Positions 15,201 through 27,200 of a DNA stretch of 64,000 nucleotides are shown one piece after another. The DNA lies in assembly GCF_037975245.1 (NCBI RefSeq), contig NC_092579.1, positions 3,622,001 to 3,686,000 of the forward strand. The letters are read 5' to 3'. The notes beneath the pieces were generated by a model. That model worked only from the letters and a program-made list of their open reading frames with translations, ran no database searches and had not been told where the DNA came from. This DNA is from Apostichopus japonicus (Eukaryota > Echinodermata > Holothuroidea > Aspidochirotida > Stichopodidae). Made by a program: the position numbers and the translations under genes. Positions within the stretch are counted from its first letter, which is position 1. Every line of letters starts with the position of its first letter.

Positions 15201-18200
15201 TGATTCTTTACATTGTTTCTGTTATAAATTACACCATGAGTTGACAGACGTGATATCTCAATGGATGATTTCTCTACATTGTGTTTCTGTCACTGAATTA
15301 CACCATGTGGTGACAGACGTGATATCTCACTGGATGATTCTCTAAATTGTGTTTCTTTCAATGATTTAGACCGTGTGGTGACAGATGTGATATCTCACCG
15401 TATGACCGCTCTACATTGTTTCTGTCAATGAATTACACCATGTAGTGACAGATGTGATATCTCACTGGATGATTCTTTACATTGTGTTTCTTTCAATGAT
15501 TTTTACCAAGAGGTGACAGGCATGATATCTCACTGTACGATTCCCTACATTGTGTTTGTCAATAAATAACACCATGTAGTGACAGATGTGATATCTCACC
15601 GTATGACCTCTCTACATTGTGTTTGTGTCAATGGATTACACCATGTGGTGACAGATGTGATATATCACTGGATGATTCTCTAAATTGTGTTTCTGTCAAT
15701 GAATTACACCATGTAGTGACAGATGTGATATCTCACTGGATGATTCTTTACATTGTGTTTCTTTCAATGATTTTTACCAAGAGGTGACAGACATGATATC
15801 TCACTGTACGATTCCCTACATTGTGTTTGTCAATAAATAACACCATGTAGTGACAGATGTGATATCTCACCGTATGACCTCTCTACATTGTGTTTGTGCC
15901 AATGGATTACACCATGTGGTGACAGATGTGATATATCACTGGATGATTCTCTAAATTGTGTTTCTGTCAATGAATTACACCATGTAGTGACAGATGTGAT
16001 ATATCACTGGATGATTCTTTACATTGTTTCTGTTATAAATTACACCATGAGTTGACAGACGTGATATATCACTGGATGATTCTCTAAATTGTGTTTCTTT
16101 CAATGAATTACACCATGTGGTGACAGATGTGATATATCACTGGATGATTCTCTAAATTGTGTTTCTGTCAATGAATTACACCATGTAGTGACAGATGTGA
16201 TATCTCACTGGATGATTCTTTACATTGTGTTTCTTTCAATGATTTTTACCAAGAGGTGACAGGCATGATATCTCACTGTACGATTCCCTACATTGTGTTT
16301 GTCAATAAATAACACCATGTAGTGACAGATGTGATATCTCACCGTATGACCTCTCTACATTGTGTTTGTGTCAATGGATTACACCATGTGGTGACAGATG
16401 TGATATATCACTGGATGATTCTCTAAATTATGTTTCTGTCAATGAATTACACCATGTAGTGACAGATGTGATATATCACTGGATGATTCTTTACATTGTT
16501 TCTGTTATAAATTACACCATGAGTTGACAGACGTGATATCTCAATGGATGATTTCTCTACATTGTGTTTCTGTCACTGAATTACACCATGTGGTGACAGA
16601 CGTGATATCTCACTGGATGATTCTCTAAATTGTGTTTCTTTCAATGATTTAGACCGTGTGGTGACAGATGTGATATCTCACCGTATGACCGCTCTACATT
16701 GTTTCTGTCAATGAATTACACCATGTAGTGACAGATGTGATATCTCACTGGATGATTCTTTACATTGTGTTTCTTTCAATGATTTTTACCAAGAGGTGAC
16801 AGGCATGATATCTCACTGTACGATTCCCTACATTGTGTTTGTCAATAAATAACACCATGTAGTGACAGATGTGATATCTCACCGTATGACCTCTCTACAT
16901 TGTGTTTGTGTCAATGGATTACACCATGTGGTGACAGATGTGATATATCACTGGATGATTCTCTAAATTGTGTTTCTGTCAATGAATTACACCATGTAGT
17001 GACAGATGTGATATCTCACTGGATGATTCTTTACATTGTGTTTCTTTCAATGATTTTTACCAAGAGGTGACAGACATGATATCTCACTGTACGATTCCCT
17101 ACATTGTGTTTGTCAATAAATAACACCATGTAGTGACAGATGTGATATCTCACCGTATGACCTCTCTACATTGTGTTTGTGCCAATGGATTACACCATGT
17201 GGTGACAGATGTGATATATCACTGGATGATTCTCTAAATTGTGTTTCTGTCAATGAATTACACCATGTAGTGACAGATGTGATATCTCACTGGATGATTC
17301 TTTACATTGTGTTTCTTTCAATGATTTTTACCAAGAGGTGACAGACATGATATCTCACTGTACGATTCCCTACATTGTGTTTGTCAATAAATAACACCAT
17401 GTAGTGACAGATGTGATATCTCACCGTATGACCTCTCTACATTGTGTTTGTGTCAATGGATTACACCATGTGGTGACAGATGTGATATATCACTGGATGA
17501 TTCTCTAAATTGTGTTTCTGTCAATGAATTACACCATGTAGTGACAGATGTGATATATCACTGGATGATTCTTTACATTGTTTCTGTTATAAATTACACC
17601 ATGAGTTGACAGACGTGATATCTCAATGGATGATTTCTCTACATTGTGTTTCTGTCACTGAATTACACCATGTGGTGACAGACGTGATATCTCACTGGAT
17701 GATTCTCTAAATTGTGTTTCTTTCAATGATTTAGACCGTGTGGTGACAGATGTGATATCTCACCGTATGACCGCTCTACATTGTTTCTGTTAATGAATTA
17801 CACCATGTAGTGACAGATGTGATATCTCACTGGATGATTCTTTACATTGTGTTTCTGTTATAAATTACACCATGAGTTGACAGACGTGATATCTCAATGG
17901 ATGATTTCTCTACATTGTGTTTCTGTCACTGAATTACACCATGTGGTGACAGACGTGATATCTCACTGGATGATTCTCTAAATTGTGTTTCTTTCAATGA
18001 TTTAGACCGTGTGGTGACAGATGTGATATCTCACCGTATGACCGCTCTACATTGTTTCTGTCAATGAATTACACCATGTAGTGACAGATGTGATATATCA
18101 CTGGATGATTCTTTACATTGTTTCTGTTATAAATTACACCATGAGTTGACAGACGTGATATCTCAATGGATGATTTCTCTACATTGTGTTTCTGTCACTG

Positions 18201-21200
18201 AATTACACCATGTGGTGACAGACGTGATATCTCACTGGATGATTCTCTAAATTGTGTTTCTTTCAATGATTTAGACCGTGTGGTGACAGATGTGATATCT
18301 CACCGTATGACCGCTCTACATTGTTTCTGTTAATGAATTACACCATGTAGTGACAGATGTGATATCTCACTGGATGATTCTTTACATTGTGTTTCTGTTA
18401 TAAATTACACCATGAGTTGACAGACGTGATATCTCAATGGATGATTTCTCTACATTGTGTTTCTGTCACTGAATTACACCATGTGGTGACAGACGTGATA
18501 TCTCACTGGATGATTCTCTAAATTGTGTTTCTTTCAATGATTTAGACCGTGTGGTGACAGACATGTTATCTCACCGTATGACCTCTCTACATTGTGCTTC
18601 TTACAATGAATTTCACCAAGTGAAGACCTCATGATATCTCACTAAAATGATCTCTCTTTGTGTCTCTGTCATTATGAATTATATCGAATCAACATGAGAC
18701 AACTGAGATTATCACATGATGATCTCTCCAAATCCGTATCTCCATTATGGTATTTAATGATGAAGTGACAGACACTGCCTAAGCCATGTTACTGTCGATA
18801 AATTTCACCAGTTGGTGAAACATTTGATATGTCATGAAGTGATTCCTTTAAGTCATGTTCTTTGTGTATGGATCGTGAACAGGGAGGTGACGGACGTGAT
18901 CTCGTGTAATTACAGTACCTCTCTCTTTTCTTGGCATTATTATCACCGTTCCCCTTTGATTGACTTATTAAGCTCTTTTTAGATGATGATTTGGACTGTT
19001 TGGACGACCTTGCAATGGAATATTTCAAAAAAGGTAGATGTTAATTAATACAGTAGAGTTGCTTGGAATATAGTCAGAATATTAAACATATAAACTATTA
19101 GTGTTTAATAAGTGAATTCTTGATATGAATTGCTATATGTATCACAAACTGGTATATCAAATGAAGCTACACTGCAATGACAGCTGGGAAAGAAGACTGA
19201 CTGGGAGGGGAGGGGGAGGGGGGGAAGAGGAAGGGAGTCAAGGAAGAATGTTATTCTTACACATTTATTATGCATACTGTACATACAGCCTAAAAATTCA
19301 TTTCAAATTCACTATAAGCTTTTCATTCAAACATTACCCTGCTTTGGATTTTCATGCCAAAGGTTGACGGAATAAATCAGTCTATTCTTTCCGGAGGTTT
19401 TAATGGAACTCCTTCCCGGTTGAAATTAGGTCTATAGATTCCATTATTCAATTCAAGCGCTGTCTTAAAACTTTTCTTTTCTCTCAACTCTATTAGTTTT
19501 TTACACATTCAGCACCCATAAAGCGCATTGAACAACTTTTGTTGGAGTCTGCGCAATATAAGACTAGTTATTATTATTATTATCTCCTTAAATTCTGATA
19601 CAATACCAGCCATTAAAATGAGTCTTCTTTTGCCAAAAATCTAGCCCATCACCTCCTCACAAAGTCTAACACTATATTTATAGCAAATCCTCATGTTTTT
19701 ATGGAAGATATTTGCTAAAAATGTCATTTACAAACTCTTGTTCAGCTTCCAACCTTTTCATTTTCACCGCATCTTACTACTACCACTACTACTGCGTGCA
19801 TTAAGTACTGTACATTGATCCAAAACTTTCATTTCATCGAATCTCTTTCAAACTCAGTTTCAGTTCATCAGTTTCTTGTGTATCACAGTCTGAAGTTGTT
19901 TATGAAAACTGAAATTTTGTTTTCAAAGTTGAAATTGTTTATGAATTCCTTATTAAGTCGTCTCTCTGACCAACAAATTCCTACTTGGATGTGATTGGCA
20001 CTTTAATAACGTGGAAATCAGTTTTCTGATTGGCCTGTTATTAATGCGGAAAAGTAGCATCAATGGAGCACTTTCTGCAGACAGGAATTAATGACATTCA
20101 AAGAAAATGTACAACCTAGAAAGTACATCAGTCTCATTCTCACATTTGATTGTACTATGAGACTGGCTCAAGTTCATCTAAAGTACTGGGCTTTTACCAA
20201 ATTTTCTCAGGCTCTGTTTTTTTAATCAGGTATTTAAGGTTGAAATTTCTAAAATAACACGTCTCAGAGAGGCCGGATTCACTTTGAGAATTTCAGCTAG
20301 TAAATAGGTTCTTTGAATCATAAACTTTGAACTGTAACCAGGTTTCCTACTTTGTAACAAACTTTTAAAGAGAAATATTGATAACTACTTTAAAGTCTGT
20401 TCAGAGTACTGAGTGTAACGCAGATTAAATCTATCAAATAATATAGAAAATCTTGGGCAAATTTGAAAAAAAAGCAGTATATTTGAGTAAGGGAAAACTC
20501 AATCATTTAACAATATTCTCAAAAAAACTTGATCCACCCCAAAGTGTGCCATACCAGCTTGTCGTACTGGATTGAAATCACAGACAAAATTATGTAAAAT
20601 CATAATTAGGAAAGAATGAAATCAAAGGAATCTGTAATGATGAAAAAGAAAATTAAGTGTTGTGAAGAATTGGTAGTATTCTGGTGAGGCAAAGTTATGA
20701 GAGCTGTTTGTGATATTAAACTAAAAGATAAAAATCATTAAAAGAAATTAATAGCAAAGTACCCTTCCCTTATCAGTAGACAAAAATTGTAAAAACTTGG
20801 AACTGGTTAATGAATGAGGTCTATAGCTAATTAATTAGTGCCCAAATTGAAAAAGAATCATGAAAACATAGTTTTGTCATAAGGAAGACACAAGAACAAC
20901 AAGAAAGAGAGGCCAATGAGACATATTAATGTATGCAAATTAGGTGAGACATTAATTACTAGATTGTTACAATCTATCTATTAAAACACAAATACAAAAC
21001 AAAATATGAACAATTTCAGAATGAACAATTAAAAGGATGTATTAGAATGTAATGATTGGTAAACAAGAGAATGAAAACCCACAAAGCAAAATGGAAAAGT
21101 TCGATGCATACACTCTAATATGCTACTACATACAGCTGTACTTTGATTCTGAACTACATGAAAGGAACATATATATATTGAGATGAGGAATATTTTAGGA

Positions 21201-24200
21201 CTATTCAGAGATCTAAAACGGGTGTGCAGGTGTAAAAGTTACTTAAAACCCATAGATTGATCTATTACTGTACATTATGAAGGAGAAGAGATGAGGGGGT
21301 TTATAACTAGACTGCATTACCATCAAATCTATGCAGGGCAGACAACGAAAATTGGTTGAATTAATCACCACGCAGGGCTGACTTTAAAGGTCTGTCCGAT
21401 AGATTACCATCCCTTCATTTTCCGTCGTTGGACGGAATTGACTTTATTTGTTTATATGCCAGACAAACCAAGCTTGGTTTCATGCACAAGAGGACCACCA
21501 AGTTGTTAAGATACCCAAAAGGCACTAAGTGATATTTTCCACTTCATGTTTAAACCTGGTTTGCGATCTTGTGTCGTAATTTGGATATAACCGGCAAAAA
21601 GGTTCTCTCTCACTTCAGAATGAAACAAAGTCGGAAAGAAAGGGCTGGAAAATAAAAAATAACACAAAAGAAGAAAGACGAAAAAACAGAAAAGGAAAAA
21701 ACCAACACAGCACCTCGATGCTTTGGTTTGTAGCTACAGTACATGAAAGGTGCTTAATATTACAGGGAGTGGCTATGAACATGATCTGTGCAGTTAGGTT
21801 TATTAAATTTAAAATGATTATATGTTATAACAAAAGGAGAGCTCTCTAATTATCTACAATTATTGGAAACAGATCATTAATAAGAGAGGCAGACGGACGT
21901 GATGAGGAGGAAGGACGATGACAATGAAGAGAGGATGAGGAGACTACAATACCTTGGTCTTGTTTTAGGACTCGCATCGTCCTGATCGGTTAATTGAGGT
22001 TTTTGGTTATTAACGGACGGGTTCGACCTTTATATAAATATGGCAGGAGGTGTAGAAATAGGGGAGGGAAAAAACAAAAGGAATGATGTAGGTGAAAATA
22101 ATAGCTCAACAAAAAATGATAAACACTTCACACATCAAACGAGGTATCGTGCAATGATGAAATTCAGTAAATTTCATATTATACAGACGTAGTAATATAT
22201 ATTGGCTATTAAAAAAGAAAAGCAAGTTAAGAATATAAAATTTTGCATTGTGAGAGATATTAATCATAAATGCTGTTTGGTGTCAATATTGCTCAAGACT
22301 TGGCATATTGGGATGCCACAAAGTTGCTTAAAACAAAGAAAGAAAAAAAAGGTGATAATAAGGTCAAGGAAATAAAAAGGACTAAAAAAATTTGATCCAA
22401 ACATTGTAATGCTACATGCTGTGGACACAAACATGGCATTCAATTTAAATAATTTTTGTGATGATAACTTGCTTACTGTTTTTGATGAAAATGTTTGAAC
22501 TGCCATGGTACGTGGTATGAGCAGAAAAATGCGAATTGAAAAGGATTATCATGACAAAAATTGCCTGATTTTGCTCTGTGGAAATGATTTCGTTTTTGGT
22601 CAAAATCCACGGAAATGAGAATCACAACTGTAAAAGTATTGATCAGAAATAAAACAGCACGAAGCAAGCATGTAATTTGTCTAGTCTCTTGCATACTGTA
22701 CAGTACATTAAATAATGCTGTACATAAATAGGGCGACAAAATTCCTACAAAGTGCTTCAGAATACGACCTCGACATTCGGTCGTTAAAACTGTAGCAAGA
22801 TCTAACCAAGTCTGCATGTGTATGTCTAGTTTTGAAGTTACATGTAAGTCTGTGTTAAGTGACAATTTGAAAAGCAATTACAATTCGGCATTCAAACACT
22901 GCGACTACCCTTGTGTACTGGTGTAATAATGCAGATAATTAAATGTATCTATATCATACAAATTTTAGGACAAACCACCAAACACACTTTTTATTATCTC
23001 ATATCATATTTTTTTATTATCTCCACAGATGATTGAGCAAACACAGGAACAAACAGCTAAACGCATACACAGAGCTATCTCACTAGGTCAATAAGCAAAG
23101 ATCAAAATACAAATACAGTACATCCGTTACTTACAAAGAGCAGGAAGTCAACATTTTACAATATATCTATATATATATATATATATGCTGTACATATCAT
23201 ATTACATATGACCTTTGTACAGTTGTCCTCAGCTGTTAGTAAAATACTTGTGAAACTTTCTTTTCTTTGAATGATGTAATTTTACTTTCAATTTAATTTA
23301 AATCACAAAACCAAACTTTCAGCTACTATCAATGTAAAATGTATGGCAGGGCTAAAGGTAAACTGTTCAAAGTTGCATCGATACTCTGTAAACTGCCAGT
23401 ACATCCCACTTATTCAGCCACATAATAAATCAGACAATTCATCTGCAATAAATAACATACCAGACATGTATATACTGAATTGTACCACAACAACTGGGAT
23501 AAATTACACATGAGATGCCTTACTTTTAGTGTTCTTGTGTCTGATGATAAAAAAGTAATTCTAAATACCATGAGAATTTTCAAAGCCAGTTCAGTTCCAA
23601 AGGAAAAGTGAGATTGTATCAATGGTATAACTCAGTGTATTGAGCGATTTATGCTGTTAGTGTCTTAAAGAGAAAGTGGAAGGTTTGATAGAAATTCACA
23701 ACCTGACTGCCCCAGACAATTTATTTTTCTTTTGAAATAGTTCCTCTCTGAATACAGCCTTTACCCAACAACATAAGTTTCATCTAAATGTATGTACTGT
23801 ATATTATATATAATTGAAAATCGTAATGAGTTGGAAAATCAAGAACAGTGAAAAAACTGCCAGCATCCACCAGGATTCGAACCCGGGCCTCCCGCTCTGT
23901 ACGCTGACACCCTAACCACTGGGCTATGGACGCTGATTGAATGTCCTGAGGTTCGAAACCTGTGTATATATTTTCTTTTGAAATAGTTCATCTCTGAATA
24001 CAGCCCTTATTACAGAAGATATACAGTATGTGATGTTGTTGCTTACAGTGACACTAACTAGAAATCTAAAGGTCAAACACATTAACTCAGGGACACTTCT
24101 TCTCTTGTATGGATGATAAGTATCTGTGGCAAGGTATATAACTGCCAAGTTGGAGATTAGAAACATGACACTCTTTGGTTGCAGTTTTGGGATAATTTAC

Positions 24201-27200
24201 ATAATTTTAGGCGCATTTGTGGGATAAACACAGCAGGATTGACTGCTGTGCTTTTATTTCTGTTGGTACATACGTACCTACGGTAGACATACTTTATCGG
24301 GGCTTACACAAATCACAGACTGTCGAAGCCTGTCAACTCCCTTTAAGCCTAATATACCTCCTGATTAAGACATTGAATAAATCACTGTCTCCTTGAGACC
24401 TTATCTAAAGTTAGCATAAAGAAGATGAGCCTAGCTTTTAGCTAGCATTACACTTTAAAGAAGTGTAGTCCTTACAATGATAGACATTATAACAATGAAC
24501 TATTATAGGGTACACACTACATATATACATTAAACCGAAACCTAAACGAAATCAAACAGATGGGTGGCAAATTTAAAGCAGTACCAAGGGTGTGGTATGC
24601 TGTAGCTTGAAATATCTGACCAACAAAATATGGAAATTATTTTTGCTAATTCTTGTCTTTCGATGATGTTTCCTTTTTCTCATTTAAAGGGTGTGAAGAC
24701 TCGCGCAAAAAGAAACGTCTAATGCCGGTAATTTGACCTAGTTTCGAATGAGGTGTAACAGAAGTATGTAACACTACCATCGATCCCAGAAAATACACAC
24801 ACAGCTTGCTACCGTCGGTAACTAGACACTAGTGTACAGTCAGTACATACATCTACGGTCAATACACACAGCACAATCTACAAACGATACAGCGTTGGAC
24901 ATCTCTAAAGATAACAATTAAGGTATCACGTTACATTACTGTCTGCATTTTGTAGCGACACGAACAAAACGTCACTTGCAAGCAACAGAAAGTTAACTTT
25001 TTCAGATGGCCGCACGCGGTTTGGGGCGAGTCTTCAATGCCTTTAAACAAAGTTAACAATCTGACGAGCATCTTTTCACTTATTTCATACATCCTCTAAA
25101 TTAAAGACAAAAGCATGAAAGAACATCTCTTTATAGTCCCAAATATGTTATTTTATGCAACTTTCAACACACAGTTTTACCGCCATACTCAAAAGCAATT
25201 TGACGTTGATGAGATTATTTATCTGTCTTTTCTACCATTCCTAAGTGTTTCGGCAGAGAATGAAGCAAAGTATTATTTGCGGAATTGTTTTTTTAAACGA
25301 AGCAGTTATAGCAAGCTCAGTCTGGAGGCAACACATATCGAAACTATATTAATGAGAAATCCTGGTGGAAGACAAAGTGAATATAGACCGTGGGGCAAAG
25401 CCGTTTTTCTTGCAGTTCCGTAGTCCAGTCGGAGGGGCAACTCAAAATAACTCTCAAAAATTCACAAAAATTATATTATTCGTAAATCCGCTTTGTTCCA
25501 CCAAAAATTTGCGCACGTTTTTTAGTTATTCGGTAAACTTGTTACTATTTTTTGCACGAAAGCACTTGGAAACTCTCTCTTTGAAAGGTAGGATTAAGTC
25601 CGTATACACCAATCGCAAAGCAGCATTACTGCCAAATGACAATCACATGACAATAAGCACACACAAATCAGCATGGCTATCACATAGTTATGTTGAAACG
25701 TCCATATTTTGCGTACGAAAACAAGTTCGTTCGTCCAAGTTTTTCAAATTTGATAGATGTACCGATATGACCTGAAAATAACATACCTATTTACCCAATG
25801 GTGAGTACTTTTCAGGTTCTTTTCATATGAAATAAAGTTGAAATCATCATTCGAAATTCGTATTTACACAGCCGAATCACGTTTGGCAAGTATTCATAGG
25901 ATGGACACTGGAACAGCTAGTTTCGCGAAAACGGTTCAATCTTAAATGTTGAGTCATTAGTGTACGATTTGCCCGTGTTTACTGACATTTTTACTCAGTA
26001 TTTGCCTAACTTTTTCATACTCTTGAGCTTTGTGGGTAGTAAATTTACATTTTTATGTCTATATTATAGTCCGTCAACTAAAAGAAGATTGAAAATGACA
26101 TTAGGACAAATTGAGTGATAGACTAACGTTAATCATTAACATGGTGACTATTCGCTGAGGCTGCTAGAGTACGTAGGTAAAGTCACATGCTTTCGTATCG
26201 TAATCTATGTGTATACTATATGTATATTTACAACTAGATAACATCAATTTGTTTATTTGTTTTGTTATTTAACTTTTGGCATGAGGGTGAAATTCGGTTA
26301 GCTTAATAAGCTAATCACACCGAGGCCCTCCCCTACATGTAATTTAAGCTAGGCCTAGGCCGTCTACAACTAGCATTGACCAGTAGTCAAAAGAAGGAAT
26401 AGAAGTACTTGTCCCATGTGTATTAAACTGAATTGCACTAGGATAAAACTGATGTCTTGTTTTTACTATATCGTTCAGTAATAGTAATGACTGTGGGCTA
26501 CTGTTTGAGCAGTCTCGTTTTCCAATTGTGTACACTGTTGGAATAAATATAGACTGATTTGTGACAACATGTCTAAGGCGGTATGACATTGCTTTACATT
26601 TAAGGACTATTGAAAAGTAGACAGCTTTTATGGTTTGACAATTGAGATGCAATAACCTGGTCGCATATAAGACATAGTTTGGATTGGAAACTATCAAAGT
26701 CACACTACCTCTATCGAGAAGCTTTGTCAATAATCAACCCATTGTATTCAGTAAAACGTGTTTTCATTTCCAGGACCTATATTGGAAATTTACCTAACCA
26801 CATCAAATCAATTTTGCTATGCCTGACAAGGCTGACAAATCAAGACAGTTACCGAGTTACGTAGACCAAACTCTGTTATTTTTGCAAACCTTAAATAGTT
26901 GACTCATTTTTCTACAGCAAAGTAATTAAACTATTGCTTATTTCCCTTATTGCTACATTCCCTTGTAGGTCTTTCAACTATGACCGAACCAACCTCAACT
27001 GATCATGATAGGGGTGAAGAACCATGTGTCATACACCATCCAATGTAGATTCAGTGACATTTACAAGAAGTTCACTACCAAGACTTGGGATCCTTTCCTA
27101 AAATGCATGGATATCTGGAAGGATCATCCTCACACTGAAAATGGAAAAACTGCCATTAAGTTTTTACATTTTCAAAATTGTGATCTACAGTCAGCCTTCC

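Noticed and set aside
14390-18600. CRISPR array
   Set aside because: Whole 68-bp units repeat with no unique spacers, and the setting is a eukaryotic intron; it is a satellite.
22473-22877. 134-residue minus-strand open frame
   Set aside because: No recognisable motif, no splice or promoter context, and random-looking composition inside a TEX2 intron.
23863-23933. Functional tRNA gene
   Set aside because: The cloverleaf has a poor anticodon stem and the same flanks recur in a second copy, so it is a SINE head.
26344-26730. 128-residue minus-strand open frame inside the CXC element
   Set aside because: Antisense to the element's gene, no family resemblance that I can support; kept only as a thing to check if intact copies are found.
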